Shown: positions 1 through 9,744, counted from the stretch's first letter. The stretch is 64,000 nt of DNA from Thiemannella venezuelensis (GCF_014203605.1 NZ_JACHJJ010000003.1:186001-250000); one strand, 5' to 3'. Notes: generated from the sequence alone by a model not told the origin. Numbers and translations: made by a program.

Positions 1-1749
1 GAGCGAGACCTGGCCGCCGAGCCGGTAGAGCTTGAACCGGCGCTCCCCCTCCGGCGCGTCGTACGGCTCGTAGAGGTTCATCCCGATCTCCTCGGACGAC
101 CGGGCGAGCGCGTCCAGGCGGCGCAGGTCCGCGACCGCCATCCGGGGCGGGAAGTCGGCCTTGTAGCCCTCGGGGAACGCGGTGGCGTACCGGCGGATGA
201 GCCGGGGCGCCTCCTCCTCCGAGCTCAGCTCCGTGATGGCCGCGGCCAGGTCGTCCTCCCACGAGCGGGTGGTGGCGGCGAGCCTGCCCTCCAGCTCCTC
301 CGGGTCCACTCCGTCGGCCGTCAGCGGCCTGCCCCGCTCGCCGCGCACGACCACCTGGAGCCGGGCCAGCGCCGACTCGCCGATCATCGCGCTGTACTCG
401 GACGACTTGCCCTTCAGCGCCTTGAGGAGGATCTCCTGCATCTTGACGCGGACCTTGGTGGTGTAGCGGTCGCGCGGCAGGTAGATCAGGCACGAGATGT
501 AGCGGCCGTAGTCGTCCGGGCGGAGGAAGACCTTGACCTGCTTGCGCTCGCGGAGCCGGAGCACCCCGAGCGCGATCGGCTGGAGCTGCTCCACCGAGGT
601 CTGGAAGAGCTCGTCCCGGGGGAAGGTCTCCAGGATCTCGACGAGGTCCTTGCCGTCGTGGCTGTCGGGGGCGATCCCGGCCCGGTCGAGGACCGCAGCC
701 AGCTTGCGGCGGAGCACCGGGATGCGGGAGATCGACTCGTTGTAGGCCGCGTGGGTGAACAGCCCCAGGAAGCGCCGTTCGCCGACGACCTCGCCCTCGG
801 CGTCGAAGAGCTTCACGCCCACGTAGTCCAGGTAGGCGGGGCGGTGCACCGTGGCGCGGCTGTTGGCCTTGGTGATGATCAGCATGTTCTGCTTCTCGCG
901 GGCCTTGGCGCGCACCTCCGGCGGGAGCGCGGCGAAGCTGCCGGAGCCCACCTTGTCGTGGCGGAGGATGCCCAGCCCGGTCCCGGGCACCGCGTGCAGC
1001 TCGTCGCCGTGCTCTCCCCGCTCCAGGCGGTACTCGCGGTAGCCGATGAAGGTGAAGTGCCCGTCGGCCAGCCAGCGCATCAGCTCCAGGCTGTCCTCCA
1101 CCCCGGCCAGGTCCAGCGGGGGCGGGTTGACCGAGACGTCCTCCGCGGTCTGTACGGCCAGGGCCCGCATCTTGACGAAGTCCTCGACGGTGTAGCGCAC
1201 GTCCGACAGGACCCGCCGGAGGTCGCTCTCCAGCTGCCTGAGCACGGCCGGGTCGGACTGGCGGTCGATCTCGAAGTGCATCCAGGACTCGACGATCATC
1301 TGGCCGGTGACGTCCTCCTGGTCCCGGCCGAGCAGCTTGCCGGTCATGTCCCGGCGCACCCTCATCTGCGGGTGGATCACCAGGTGGACGCCGATGCCGT
1401 GGCGGTCGAGCTCCATCGTCACCGAGTCGACCAGGAAGGACATGTCGTCGGTGACCACCTCGACGACCGAGCCGCCGGGGTCCCAGCCGTGCTCCTCCAG
1501 GGTGGGCGTGTAGGCCCGCACCAGGGCCCGGCCCTGGGGGCGGTTCTCGGCGAGCTGCCGCTGGGCCGTGGCCGGACCGTACACGTCGACCGGGTCGCGG
1601 TCCAGCAGGTCCTCTGGCGCGACATGCCGGTAGTAGAGCCGGAGGAAGGCGAGCACCTCCTCGGCGTTCCTGTGGTCGCTGCCCGGTGTGTGCGCGCACA
1701 TCTGCGCGGCACCTCTCAGCAGCTCGTCCTTGGCCTCGTCGAGCGGCAT
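1..1749 (-). CDS. NAD-specific glutamate dehydrogenase, N-terminal 583 residues (partial)
   Basis: This would oxidise glutamate to 2-oxoglutarate and ammonia with NAD in the cytoplasm. The protein begins MPLDEAKDELLRGAAQMC and runs without a stop to the window edge, where it reads FKLYRLGGQVSL, a signature of the large (about 1,600-residue, '180-kDa') NAD-GDH family. Only the regulatory N-terminal third is visible; the catalytic domain lies outside the window. The start is fixed by an AAGGAG at 1760-1765, ten bases before the ATG at 1749. It is divergent from the exopolysaccharide operon, with about 890 bases between them. Family assignment is confident; the exact isoform is not. Confidence 0.9.
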   Translation of the reverse strand, partial: MPLDEAKDELLRGAAQMCAHTPGSDHRNAEEVLAFLRLYYRHVAPEDLLDRDPVDVYGPATAQRQLAENRPQGRALVRAYTPTLEEHGWDPGGSVVEVVTDDMSFLVDSVTMELDRHGIGVHLVIHPQMRVRRDMTGKLLGRDQEDVTGQMIVESWMHFEIDRQSDPAVLRQLESDLRRVLSDVRYTVEDFVKMRALAVQTAEDVSVNPPPLDLAGVEDSLELMRWLADGHFTFIGYREYRLERGEHGDELHAVPGTGLGILRHDKVGSGSFAALPPEVRAKAREKQNMLIITKANSRATVHRPAYLDYVGVKLFDAEGEVVGERRFLGLFTHAAYNESISRIPVLRRKLAAVLDRAGIAPDSHDGKDLVEILETFPRDELFQTSVEQLQPIALGVLRLRERKQVKVFLRPDDYGRYISCLIYLPRDRYTTKVRVKMQEILLKALKGKSSEYSAMIGESALARLQVVVRGERGRPLTADGVDPEELEGRLAATTRSWEDDLAAAITELSSEEEAPRLIRRYATAFPEGYKADFPPRMAVADLRRLDALARSSEEIGMNLYEPYDAPEGERRFKLYRLGGQVSL

Positions 1750-2640
1750 GTCGCTCTCACTCCTTTGTGAGGGGTTGTGCTCATTTTGTCCGGGCCCTAC
1801 ATCAGGCTGTAGTGCCCGCGGGGGAGAAGGTGATGCCCCGGCCTCGCGCACCGGGCGTCATCGGCGGCACGGCGAGCCCGTCGCGGGCGGGCAAATCTTC
1901 GGCAAGCCGCCGTGGATCGTCGTGTGACCCGTGACGGCCCGCCGTCACCCGCGGGGAACCGGGGGTTTCATGGTCACAGACGGTGGGTCCTCGCCAGGAG
2001 GGGGCGGTGGGACAAGCATCCCACACAAGGGATTCGCGGCCGTCGAACACCAGGACCCCCTCGTCGTGGAAACTCCGCCCTCCAGGCAGACCCCGCGGCA
2101 CAGCACCTCCAGCAGCCGTCCGTTCGGTCCTCGTTGACCGGGATACGGCACCGCTCCTGATACCACCCGAAAAGCCGGGGAACGTCAATGTGACGGCCCG
2201 TCACCATACCGGGGGCGGGCCCGCCCTCCCCGCCCCCGCCGCCGCCCCGCCCCGCGCCTCCCGGAACACCGCCGCCCGCTTTCCGATACCGGGGGAAATC
2301 TTGCGCCCGCCGGGATCGCGCTTTGTTCCGCGGCCGTTCCGGTATGCCCGTGCAAAAAAACAGGTCATACCCGCCCGCCTACGGCGACCTGCCACCACCT
2401 GCTGGGATCCAGGATTACCGCACCCGCCCTCGCTAGCATCGGAAAGTCTCCGGGACCAGCCCTTTCGTACCGGTGGAAGCGACAGGGCCCGTTATTGAAA
2501 AAGTCGTCCAGCAGGGATGGAAAAGATCCTCTTGCGAGGTCGCCGGTCAATTCCCGGCCTCAACGAGAATCGCCGACATGGGGGAATCTTGACCGTACTC
2601 GGGTTGATCGCGAAAGCAGCGCTCACCTATGGAGAGTCCG
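1750..2640. other. Long intergenic region between gdh and the exopolysaccharide operon
   Basis: About 890 bases carry no convincing gene on either strand; the open frames here are short and their translations look compositional. GC content falls and A-runs appear after about 2340 (for example 2354-2360 and 2498-2526), as expected of a leader or promoter region. It must hold the promoters of both divergent transcripts. A TTGACC at 2589-2594 could be a -35 element, but no matching -10 was found. No known riboswitch core was recognised by eye. Confidence 0.5.
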
Positions 2641-4167
2641 ATGACCACGACCGTCAGGGATAGCAGGGACCGCCGCACCTCCCACGGCACGGACGGCACG
2701 GGAGCGGGCGGCGCCACGACCGTGGTCCTCCCCAGCGCGAGGCGGGCCCGCAGCCCGTGGGAGAGCGCGCCTGCGGTGAGGACCGTGCGCCGGGCGCCGG
2801 GCGGCCTGCGGTCCGTCCCCTCTCCGGGCCTGCTCGGCGCCGACCTCGCCTGCATGGCCGCCGCCGTGGCCCTCACCGGCGGGGACGGCGCCGCCGTCGC
2901 CGCGTCGGCGGTCGTGCTGGCCGCGCTGAACGGGGTGCTCGGCCTGTACCGCCCGCGGCTCGCCGCCTCCGCCCTGGACGATCTCCCGGCGCTGGCCGGG
3001 GGCGGGACGGCCGCGGCGGCGCTCGCCACGGCCCTCGGCGCGGGGGTGCCGCCCGCAGGCGGGCTGCACGGCTGGATCGCGGCCGGCCTGCTCTACACCG
3101 TCCTCGCCTGCGGAGCCAGGGGCGCCGGCCGTGCGGCCGCCCGGAGCCGGTGGCTGGGACGCGGTGCCAGGCCCACGCTCCTGGTCGGGACCGGCGGCCA
3201 CGGCCGGCGGCTCGCGGCGGCCATGCTGGACCATCCGGAGTACGGGCTGGCGCCGATCGGCCTCCTCGACGACCGGGCGGACGCGGAACCCGCGCCGGCC
3301 GGTTCCGCCGGCGCTCGGCCGGGCGGGGAGCCCGCGTTCCTGCCGGTGCTCGGCGGGACCGGGCGGCTGGCCGAGACCCTGCTGATCCACCGTGTCCGCG
3401 CGGTGGTCATCACCTCCTCCCCCGCCGCCGGGCCGGCGGCCTGCCCGGTGGCCCGCGTCGCCGGGAGCCTCGGCTGCGAGGTCTTCCTCGCCCCGGAGCC
3501 GGGGGACCCCCTCACCGACTTCCTCCCCCTGTCCGAGCACGTCATGGGCTTCCCCGTGCTGCGGATGCGGCCCGCTCCGCAGTCCCGGCCGACCTGGCCG
3601 CTGAAGCGGCTCATGGACGTCGTCCTGGCCCTGGCCGGCCTGCTGGCTGCCGCCCCGGTGCTGGCGGTCTGCGCGCTGGCCGTACGCCGCGAGGGCGGGC
3701 CCGGCGTGCTGTTTCGGCAGCACCGGGTGGGGCTCGGCGGCCGCTGGTTCGAACTGCTCAAGCTGCGCACCCTCAAGCCCTCCGACTCGCACGAGTCCGC
3801 CACCCGCTGGAGCATCGCCGACGACCGGCGCGTCGGAACGGCCGGCAGGCTGCTACGCAGGACCTCGCTCGACGAACTGCCCCAGCTCTGGAACATCCTC
3901 CGGGGCGACATGAGCATCGTCGGGCCCCGGCCCGAGCGGCCCTTCTTCGTCGACCGCTTCTCCGCCGCCGTGCCCCACTACGGCAGCCGCCACCGCGTCC
4001 CCGCGGGGCTCACCGGCTGGGCCCAGATCCACGGGCTGCGCGGGGACACCTCCATCGAGGACCGCGTGAGGTTCGACAACCACTACATCGACACCTGGTC
4101 CCTCCGGTCCGACATAAAGATCATCATCCGTACCGCCGGATCCGTGCTCCGCCCCGGTGGGAGCTAG
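2641..4167 (+). CDS. Exopolysaccharide polyprenyl glycosylphosphotransferase (initiating sugar transferase)
   Basis: It probably starts repeat-unit assembly by moving a sugar-1-phosphate from a nucleotide sugar to undecaprenyl phosphate at the inner membrane face. Hydrophobic segments fill the N-terminal part; a nucleotide-binding-like middle segment has PTLLVGTGGHGRR near residue 175. The C-terminal bacterial sugar transferase domain (about residues 315-505) begins KRLMDVVLALAG and has FELLKLRTL, RRTSLDELPQLWNILRGDM, SIVGPRPERP and GLTGWAQIHG. An in-frame ATG exists at 2629, but 2641 is preferred because GGAG at 2632-2635 sits six bases before it. This is the first gene of a seven-gene operon and overlaps the next gene by 11 bases. 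The sugar transferred cannot be read from sequence. Confidence 0.9.
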   Translation: MTTTVRDSRDRRTSHGTDGTGAGGATTVVLPSARRARSPWESAPAVRTVRRAPGGLRSVPSPGLLGADLACMAAAVALTGGDGAAVAASAVVLAALNGVLGLYRPRLAASALDDLPALAGGGTAAAALATALGAGVPPAGGLHGWIAAGLLYTVLACGARGAGRAAARSRWLGRGARPTLLVGTGGHGRRLAAAMLDHPEYGLAPIGLLDDRADAEPAPAGSAGARPGGEPAFLPVLGGTGRLAETLLIHRVRAVVITSSPAAGPAACPVARVAGSLGCEVFLAPEPGDPLTDFLPLSEHVMGFPVLRMRPAPQSRPTWPLKRLMDVVLALAGLLAAAPVLAVCALAVRREGGPGVLFRQHRVGLGGRWFELLKLRTLKPSDSHESATRWSIADDRRVGTAGRLLRRTSLDELPQLWNILRGDMSIVGPRPERPFFVDRFSAAVPHYGSRHRVPAGLTGWAQIHGLRGDTSIEDRVRFDNHYIDTWSLRSDIKIIIRTAGSVLRPGGS

Positions 4168-5617
4168 CCGTGCGGGCGTCCCGGTGACCGCGCACCGGGC
4201 CTCGCCCCTGCTCTCGCGGGGACCGAGCGCGTTCGCCGCCGCGACGGTGCTCCTCGTCTGCGTCCCCCAGGAACGCGACGACCTGACCACCGCCTCCGAC
4301 GTGACCCCCGCCGACCTCGCCTCGGTCGCCCTGGTGGCGACGGCCGCGCTGGCGCTCCTCGCCTCCGGGCGGCGGCTGCCGGGACGGGTGTGGGTGACCG
4401 TCCCGGTGGCGGCCGCCGCCGTGGTGGCCACCCTCGCCTCGCAGGACGTCATGGCGGGCCTGCCCGGGCTGGCCCGCTACCTCCAGGTCTTCGTGCTGAT
4501 CCCGCTGGCCGTCGTCGCGGCGCTGCGGGACCGGACGGACCTGCGGCTGGTGGGCGGCGCGGTCGCCGGGGCCGCCCTGCTCCAGGCGGCGGTCGGCTCT
4601 TGGCAGGCCCTCACCGGGACGGGCGCCTCCTACGCGGGGGAGAACGTCCGGGCGGTCGGGACCTTCGGCGCCACCGGCGTCATGGGCATGGCGACAGTCA
4701 CCGGCTACGGGCTGATCGTCCTGCTCGCACTCGGCCTCGCCCTGCGCGGCCGGCGGCGGGCGGCGGCCCTGGCCGCCGCGGCCCTGCTGGTGCCGGCGCT
4801 GGTCTTCTCGCTGAGCCGGGGCACCTGGCTGGCGGTGCTGTGCGCCGCGCTCGCCATGACGGCCGTGCGCGCCCCCCGGACCGCGGCGCGCGCCGGTCTG
4901 CTCGCCGCGGCCGCCTGCGCGCTGCTGGCCGCCGCCGCGGCCCTCGGACCGGTCTCCGGACCGGGCCCCGCCGGATCGCACACCCTCACGCAGCGGTTCT
5001 CCTCGATCGGCTCGTCGTTCACCGACCCGGACCGGTCCGTGCGCGACCGCTACGGCCTGTGGGAGACAGCCGCCGGGATCTGGCGGGACCACCCCGTCAC
5101 CGGAGCCGGTCCGAGGATGTTCCCCGCCCTGCGCGACTCCCGCGCCCCCGTCCACCTGTCGTCGGGCAGCGACACCGCCGACCCGGTCAACGGCTTCCGG
5201 CGGCAGCCGCTGCTCTCCCCGCACAACATGTACCTCCTGGTGCTCAGCGAGCAGGGACTCGCGGGCATCACCGCCTTCTGCCTCTTCTTCGGGTGCGTGA
5301 CGATCTGGTCGATCCGGCGCGCCCGGTCCTCCCGCGGCCGCGCGGCGGGCCCCGTCCCGGCGGGCCCGGTCGCGGCGGGCCCCACCCCGGTGGGCCTGGT
5401 CGCGGTGGGCTTCCTCACCTGGCAGCTCACCGACTTCGCCTACTCCGACATCGGCGGCCCGTCGACGCTGGTCATGTCCGTGATGCTGGGGACCGCCCTG
5501 TGGTGGGCCGCCACGGACGGCTCCCCCGCCGCGGGCGCGCCCGCCTCCGCGGCCGGATCCGTTCCCGCCTCCGATGACGGCCCCCTCGCCCCCGCCTCCT
5601 CCGGGAGCTCCCGATGA
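4157..5617 (+). CDS. O-antigen ligase/polymerase (Wzy-like) membrane protein
   Basis: A polytopic membrane protein of about 486 residues with roughly ten hydrophobic helices and one long extracytoplasmic loop (about residues 270-355) that includes RDRYGLWETAAGIWRDHPVTGAG and LSPHNMYLLVLSEQGLAG. That loop is typical of the O-antigen ligase/Wzy_C family, which polymerises or transfers lipid-linked repeat units outside the membrane. The GTG at 4157 overlaps the upstream stop; an in-frame GTG at 4184 is an alternative and neither has a strong ribosome-binding site. The last 35 residues are Ala/Pro/Ser-rich. Its place between the initiating transferase and a flippase supports a polymerase role, but polymerase and ligase cannot be told apart here. 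Confidence 0.82.
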   Translation: MGASRAGVPVTAHRASPLLSRGPSAFAAATVLLVCVPQERDDLTTASDVTPADLASVALVATAALALLASGRRLPGRVWVTVPVAAAAVVATLASQDVMAGLPGLARYLQVFVLIPLAVVAALRDRTDLRLVGGAVAGAALLQAAVGSWQALTGTGASYAGENVRAVGTFGATGVMGMATVTGYGLIVLLALGLALRGRRRAAALAAAALLVPALVFSLSRGTWLAVLCAALAMTAVRAPRTAARAGLLAAAACALLAAAAALGPVSGPGPAGSHTLTQRFSSIGSSFTDPDRSVRDRYGLWETAAGIWRDHPVTGAGPRMFPALRDSRAPVHLSSGSDTADPVNGFRRQPLLSPHNMYLLVLSEQGLAGITAFCLFFGCVTIWSIRRARSSRGRAAGPVPAGPVAAGPTPVGLVAVGFLTWQLTDFAYSDIGGPSTLVMSVMLGTALWWAATDGSPAAGAPASAAGSVPASDDGPLAPASSGSSR

Positions 5618-7251
5618 CCCTGGCCGCGTCGCCGGTCCGCCCGCGCCGGGCCCTCATGCGGGGCCCTCGCCGGACCTCGCACCAGGGCGCCCACCGCATC
5701 CCCCGGCGGGGCGCCCGCAAAGGCGCCCACCGGAGCACCCGCCAGGGCCCGTTCCTGCGCGCCGCCGCCGTCACAGCGGCGCTCGTCGCGCTCGGCGCCG
5801 CCCTCGGGTTCGGCCGCGACCTGCTGCTCGCGCGGTTCTTCGGCGCGACCCCGGGCACGGACGCCTTCCTGGTGGCGTGGACCGTTCCGGAGACCGTGGC
5901 GCCGCTGCTCATCGAGGGGGCGCTGGCGTTCCTGCTCATCCCGGTGTTCAGCCGGGCGGTCGAGCAGGGCGGCGACGTCCGGCAGGTGGTCTCCGCCACG
6001 CTCCCGCGCGTCCTGGCGGGTCTCGTCCTGGCCGCCGGGGCGACGGCGCTCGGGGCGCCGCTGCTCGTCCAGGCGCTGGCGCCCGGCCTCACCGACCCCG
6101 GGCTCGCCGTGCGGTGCACGCGGATCGCCTCGGTCACCGTCCTGATGTTCGGGCTGGCCGGGTACCTGAGTGCGGCGCTCCGCTCCCACCAGGTGTTCGG
6201 CCCGCCCGCCGCGGTCAACGCCGCCTACAACACGGCCATCGTCGCCTCCGTCGTCGCCTTCCACGGGTCGCTGGGCGTGACCGGCGCCGCGCTGGGGGTG
6301 GCGTGCGGCAGCGCCCTCATGGTGGCGGTGCAGGCTCCCGCCTTCCTGCGGCACATCGGGCCTCCCCTCCGCGGGCCGGCCGGGGCGGCGGTCCTGCTGG
6401 GGCCGTTCGTGCCGATCGCCGTGTTCACCCTGCTCCGCCAGGGGCAGGTCTTCGTCGAGCGTTTCTTCGGCTCCTCCCTCCCGCCCGGCTCCATCTCCCA
6501 CCTGAACTACGCGCAGAAGATCGCGCAGGTGCCGATGACGCTCTCGCTCATCGTCGCCACGGTGACCTTCCCCGCGCTCGTGCGGAGCATCGCCGCCGGG
6601 GACGCCGGCGCGGCCCGCCGCCGGATCACCGGCGACCTCGCGCTGACCGGCGCGATCGCGCTGGCCGGTGCCGCCTTCGTCGCCGTGTTCGCCCCAGAGA
6701 TCGTCGCGCTGCTCCTGCAGCACGGGGCGTTCACCGAGGCGGACACGGCCGCGACCGCGCTGATCGTGCGCGTCTACTCCCTGGGGCTGCTCGGCCACAC
6801 GGCGGCGGGTGTGCTGGGCCGGGTGTTCTTCTGCGCCGAGCGGCCCTCCTGGTACCCGGCGGCCGCGATGGCCGCCGGCCTGGCCGCCACGGCCGCCCTG
6901 GCCTCCGTCGCCGCGCCCCGCTGGGGAACCGCGGGGATCACCGCGGCCAACGCCGCGGGCATCACGCTCGCCGCGGCGCTGCTCCTGCCGGGCCTGCGGC
7001 GGGGCGGCCCGGTGCCGTCCCTGCCGGTGCGCGCCGTCCTGCCGGCCCTCGCCCGCCCGGCCCTCGCGGCCGCGGCGGCGGCCGGGGCCGGCTGGGCCGC
7101 CCGGCCTCTCCTCGCGGGTTTTCCCGCCATCGTCGTCCTGACCCTCGGCGCAGCCGTGGTCGGGTTCGTGTTCGTCGTCGTGGCGGCAGCCACCGGACCC
7201 AAGGAGGTCGCGAGAATGATCGGCTTCACACCAGGAGGGGAGCGGCCATGA
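5614..7251 (+). CDS. MurJ/MviN-family lipid flippase, probable exopolysaccharide flippase
   Basis: A polytopic protein of 545 residues with the MATE-like MurJ/MviN fold. Family landmarks are GFGRDLLLARFFGATPGTDAFLVA near residue 65, IEGALAFLLIPVFSRAVE, FVERFFGSSLPPGSISHLNYAQKI and HGAFTEADTAATA. MurJ flips lipid II; inside an exopolysaccharide operon without a separate Wzx this paralogue probably flips the lipid-linked repeat unit. The first 48 residues form an Arg-rich cytoplasmic tail (RRGARKGAHR) made partly of short internal repeats. It overlaps the upstream gene by ATGA, with GGGAG at 5603-5607 as ribosome-binding site. It could instead be a second peptidoglycan flippase. Confidence 0.85.
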   Translation: MTLAASPVRPRRALMRGPRRTSHQGAHRIPRRGARKGAHRSTRQGPFLRAAAVTAALVALGAALGFGRDLLLARFFGATPGTDAFLVAWTVPETVAPLLIEGALAFLLIPVFSRAVEQGGDVRQVVSATLPRVLAGLVLAAGATALGAPLLVQALAPGLTDPGLAVRCTRIASVTVLMFGLAGYLSAALRSHQVFGPPAAVNAAYNTAIVASVVAFHGSLGVTGAALGVACGSALMVAVQAPAFLRHIGPPLRGPAGAAVLLGPFVPIAVFTLLRQGQVFVERFFGSSLPPGSISHLNYAQKIAQVPMTLSLIVATVTFPALVRSIAAGDAGAARRRITGDLALTGAIALAGAAFVAVFAPEIVALLLQHGAFTEADTAATALIVRVYSLGLLGHTAAGVLGRVFFCAERPSWYPAAAMAAGLAATAALASVAAPRWGTAGITAANAAGITLAAALLLPGLRRGGPVPSLPVRAVLPALARPALAAAAAAGAGWAARPLLAGFPAIVVLTLGAAVVGFVFVVVAAATGPKEVARMIGFTPGGERP

Positions 7252-7967
7252 CCGGGAAGCCGGAAGCCATGCCGTACGTCCTGATGTACCACTCGGTGCA
7301 GGAGTACGAGAGCGATCCGCTCCTCGTCACCGTCTCCCCCCGCCGGTTCACCGCGCAGATGGCCTGGCTGCGGCGGCAGGGGCTGCGCGGGGTGTCGATG
7401 CGCGACCTGCTCACCGCCGAGGCGTCCGGCCGGGCGCGGGGGATGGTCGGGCTCACCTTCGACGACGGGTACACCGACTTCGCCACCGAGGTGGTGCCCG
7501 TCCTGACGAGGTACGGCTTCACCGCGACCGTGTTCGCGGTCGCCGGGCACCTGGGCGGCCACAACGTCTGGGACGGGGACGGCCCGCGCAAGACGCTGAT
7601 GACCGCCGACGAGCTCCGGGAGGTCGCCCGCGCGGGCATGGAGGTCGCCTCGCACACCGTCAACCACATGCTCCTGGAGCTGGCCGACGACACCGAACTG
7701 GACCTCGAGCTCAAGGAGAGCCGGATGATCCTGGAGGAGGTGCTCGACCGGGACGTGACCGGCTTCGCCTACCCGTACGGTCTGGCGGGCGCCCGGGAGG
7801 TGGACGCGGTCCGCGCGGCGGGGTACTCCTACGCCTGCGCCATCTGGCGTTCCGAGCACAGCGGGCGGCACGCGCTGGCCCGCACCTACATCGGGGACAA
7901 GGACGGGCCGCTCCGGCTGCGGGCCAAGCGCGCCCGGCACCACCTGCGGTGGGGGCGTGCCCGATGA
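7248..7967 (+). CDS. Polysaccharide deacetylase (NodB/CE4 family)
   Basis: A 239-residue carbohydrate esterase 4 protein expected to remove N-acetyl groups from the polysaccharide or its precursor. Visible motifs are GLTFDDGYTDF (motif 1: catalytic Asp then metal Asp), SHTVNHMLLE (motif 2: two metal-binding His) and GFAYPYGLAG (motif 3). No signal peptide or membrane anchor is seen, so action in the cytoplasm on lipid-linked precursors or export by another route must be assumed. The ATG at 7248 overlaps the upstream stop and is preceded by AGGAGGGG at 7233-7240. The following glycosyltransferase is again joined by ATGA. Confidence 0.92.
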   Translation: MTGKPEAMPYVLMYHSVQEYESDPLLVTVSPRRFTAQMAWLRRQGLRGVSMRDLLTAEASGRARGMVGLTFDDGYTDFATEVVPVLTRYGFTATVFAVAGHLGGHNVWDGDGPRKTLMTADELREVARAGMEVASHTVNHMLLELADDTELDLELKESRMILEEVLDRDVTGFAYPYGLAGAREVDAVRAAGYSYACAIWRSEHSGRHALARTYIGDKDGPLRLRAKRARHHLRWGRAR

Positions 7968-9094
7968 AGGTCCTGCACGTCATCACCGGTCTCGCCGCGG
8001 GGGGCGCCGAGCAGCAGTTGCGGACGATGCTGCCGCACCTGGCCGCCCGGTGCGAGGTCGCCGTGCTCACGGGGGCGGGCGCCGTGGCCGAGGCCGTCGA
8101 GGCGGAGGGCATCCCCGTGCACCGCCTCGGCATGCGGGGCAACCTCGACCTGCGCGCGGTGGGCCGGCTGACCCGCCTGATGCGGGCGGGCCGCTACGAC
8201 GTGGTCCACACGCACCTGTACCGGGCCTGCGTGTACGGCAGGGTGGCGGCGCGCCTCGCGGGCGTGCCCGCAATCGTCGCGACCGAGCACTCGATCGGAG
8301 AGGGCCGGATCGAGGGCCGCCGCGCGGGCGCCGGAGTCCGCGCGCTGTACCGGGCCACCGAATCCATGGGCGGCGTGACCGTGGCGGTCTCCCGGATCGT
8401 GGCGGACCGGCTCGCCGGGTGGGGGGTGCCGCGCTCCCGGATCGAGGTGATCCCGAACGGCCTCGACGGCCAGGCCTTCCGCCACGACCCCCGGCTCGGC
8501 GGCCGGGCCCGGGCCCGGCTGGGCATCGCGCCGGGCGCGTTCGTGGTCGGCGGCGTGGGGCGGATGGAGGCCGGCAAGCGCTTCGACGTGCTGCTGCGGG
8601 CACTGCCGGGCTTCGTGGAGGCCGTGCTCCTGCTGGCCGGGGAGGGCTCCGCGCGGAGGGAGCTGGAGGAGCTCGCCCGCACACTGGGCGTGGCGCACCG
8701 GGTGGTGTTCACCGGCGAGTCGATGGACGTGCCGGCGCTGCTGTCGGCCATGGACGTGCTCGTCTCCCCGTCCCAGGAGGAGACGTTCGGCCTGGCCGTC
8801 ATCGAGGGGCTCGCCTCCGGGCTGCCCGTGTTCTACGCCGCCTGCCCCGCTCTGGACGAGCTGCCGCCGGACGCCGCGCCCGGGGCCCGGCGCATCCTCC
8901 CCGACCCGGACCATCTGCGCACCGAGCTGCGCACGCTCGCCGCCACCGGCCCCCTGCGGCTCCCGCCGCCCCGTGCCGTCGCGTACTACGACATCCGCCG
9001 CCACGCCGCCCGGACGGAGGCCCTGTACGAGCGCCTGCTGGGGCGGACCGCCCCGGTCTCGGGGCGCCACGCCAGGCAGAAGGAGTTCCGGTGA
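7964..9094 (+). CDS. Glycosyltransferase family 4
   Basis: A 376-residue GT-B enzyme expected to add a sugar to the lipid-linked repeat unit on the cytoplasmic face. The N-terminal acceptor domain starts MKVLHVITGLAAGGAEQQL, and HTHLYRACVYG follows. The donor domain has VGRMEAGKRFDVLL, VIPNGLD and the E-x7-E site in QEETFGLAVIEGLASGLP. The start at 7964 is chosen over an upstream in-frame GTG because the ATG overlaps the preceding stop as ATGA, like its neighbours, and gives the canonical N-terminus. Donor and acceptor cannot be predicted. Confidence 0.92.
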   Translation: MKVLHVITGLAAGGAEQQLRTMLPHLAARCEVAVLTGAGAVAEAVEAEGIPVHRLGMRGNLDLRAVGRLTRLMRAGRYDVVHTHLYRACVYGRVAARLAGVPAIVATEHSIGEGRIEGRRAGAGVRALYRATESMGGVTVAVSRIVADRLAGWGVPRSRIEVIPNGLDGQAFRHDPRLGGRARARLGIAPGAFVVGGVGRMEAGKRFDVLLRALPGFVEAVLLLAGEGSARRELEELARTLGVAHRVVFTGESMDVPALLSAMDVLVSPSQEETFGLAVIEGLASGLPVFYAACPALDELPPDAAPGARRILPDPDHLRTELRTLAATGPLRLPPPRAVAYYDIRRHAARTEALYERLLGRTAPVSGRHARQKEFR

Positions 9095-9744
9095 GCGGCC
9101 CGGCGGCCGGCCGCCGGCCCTGGTGGCCGCTGCCGGTCGCCCTGCTCCTGGGGGCTCTGGCGGGCCTGGCCTTCTCCCTGGGGAGAGGGCCCGTCTACAC
9201 CGCCGACGCCTACATCACGGTCGTCCCCGCCGATCCGGCCGCGACCGCCTCGGCGGTGAACTACGCCCAGGCCTACGCGCGGATCGCCACGGAGCCGGAG
9301 ATCCTGGCGGTGGCGGCGCACAACGCGGCGGCGGCCGGGGGCGGCGGCGCGTCTCCCGCGGCCGCCTCCGAACGGCTCCGGCGCGGGGTGCGGGCGTCGG
9401 CCTCGCCCGACGCCCCCCTGGTGGAGCTGAGCGCGTCCGCCGCCGACCCGGTGGCGGCCGCCGAGCAGGTCAACACGGTGGCGGACGCCCTGATCTCCTA
9501 TGCCGGCCATCATGCGGCCGCCACCCGGGTGCGCCTGGTCGGTTTCACCAAGGCGTTCCCCCCGGCCGCGCCCTCCACTCCCCCGCCGGTGCTCACCGCC
9601 GCGGTCGGCGCGGCGGGCGGCGTCCTGATCGGCGGCCTGGCCTGCCTCGCGCCCCCGGTCCCGATCCCCGCCGCCCGGGACCTGCCGCTGCTGCGGAGCC
9701 TGACGCGGCCTCGGCCCGCGCTCTCCGGGCGCGGCGCCCTGTGA
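9091..9744 (+). CDS. Wzz-like polysaccharide chain-length/co-polymerase membrane protein
   Basis: A 217-residue protein with two hydrophobic helices (about residues 12-30 and 162-185) bracketing an extracytoplasmic domain. The domain starts YTADAYITVVPADP and includes AEQVNTVADALISYAGHH, the arrangement of Wzz/YveK-type chain-length determinants. A Pro-rich PPAAPSTPPPV precedes the second helix, as is usual in that family. There is no cytoplasmic tyrosine-kinase domain. It presumably sets polymer length together with the Wzy-like protein. The GTG overlaps the upstream stop as GTGA, with AAGGAG at about 9079-9084. The sequence is short and divergent, so the call leans partly on context. Confidence 0.72.
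   Translation: MSGPAAGRRPWWPLPVALLLGALAGLAFSLGRGPVYTADAYITVVPADPAATASAVNYAQAYARIATEPEILAVAAHNAAAAGGGGASPAAASERLRRGVRASASPDAPLVELSASAADPVAAAEQVNTVADALISYAGHHAAATRVRLVGFTKAFPPAAPSTPPPVLTAAVGAAGGVLIGGLACLAPPVPIPAARDLPLLRSLTRPRPALSGRGAL

Noticed and set aside
658-1770. Long plus-strand open frame (370 codons) opposite the glutamate dehydrogenase gene
   Set aside because: It is antisense to a well-supported gene and its translation has no recognisable family; such frames are expected in high-GC DNA.
2341-2640. Riboswitch in the leader of the exopolysaccharide operon
   Set aside because: The region is structured and less GC-rich, but the cores of cyclic di-GMP and cyclic di-AMP riboswitches were not found by eye. 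A covariance-model scan would decide.
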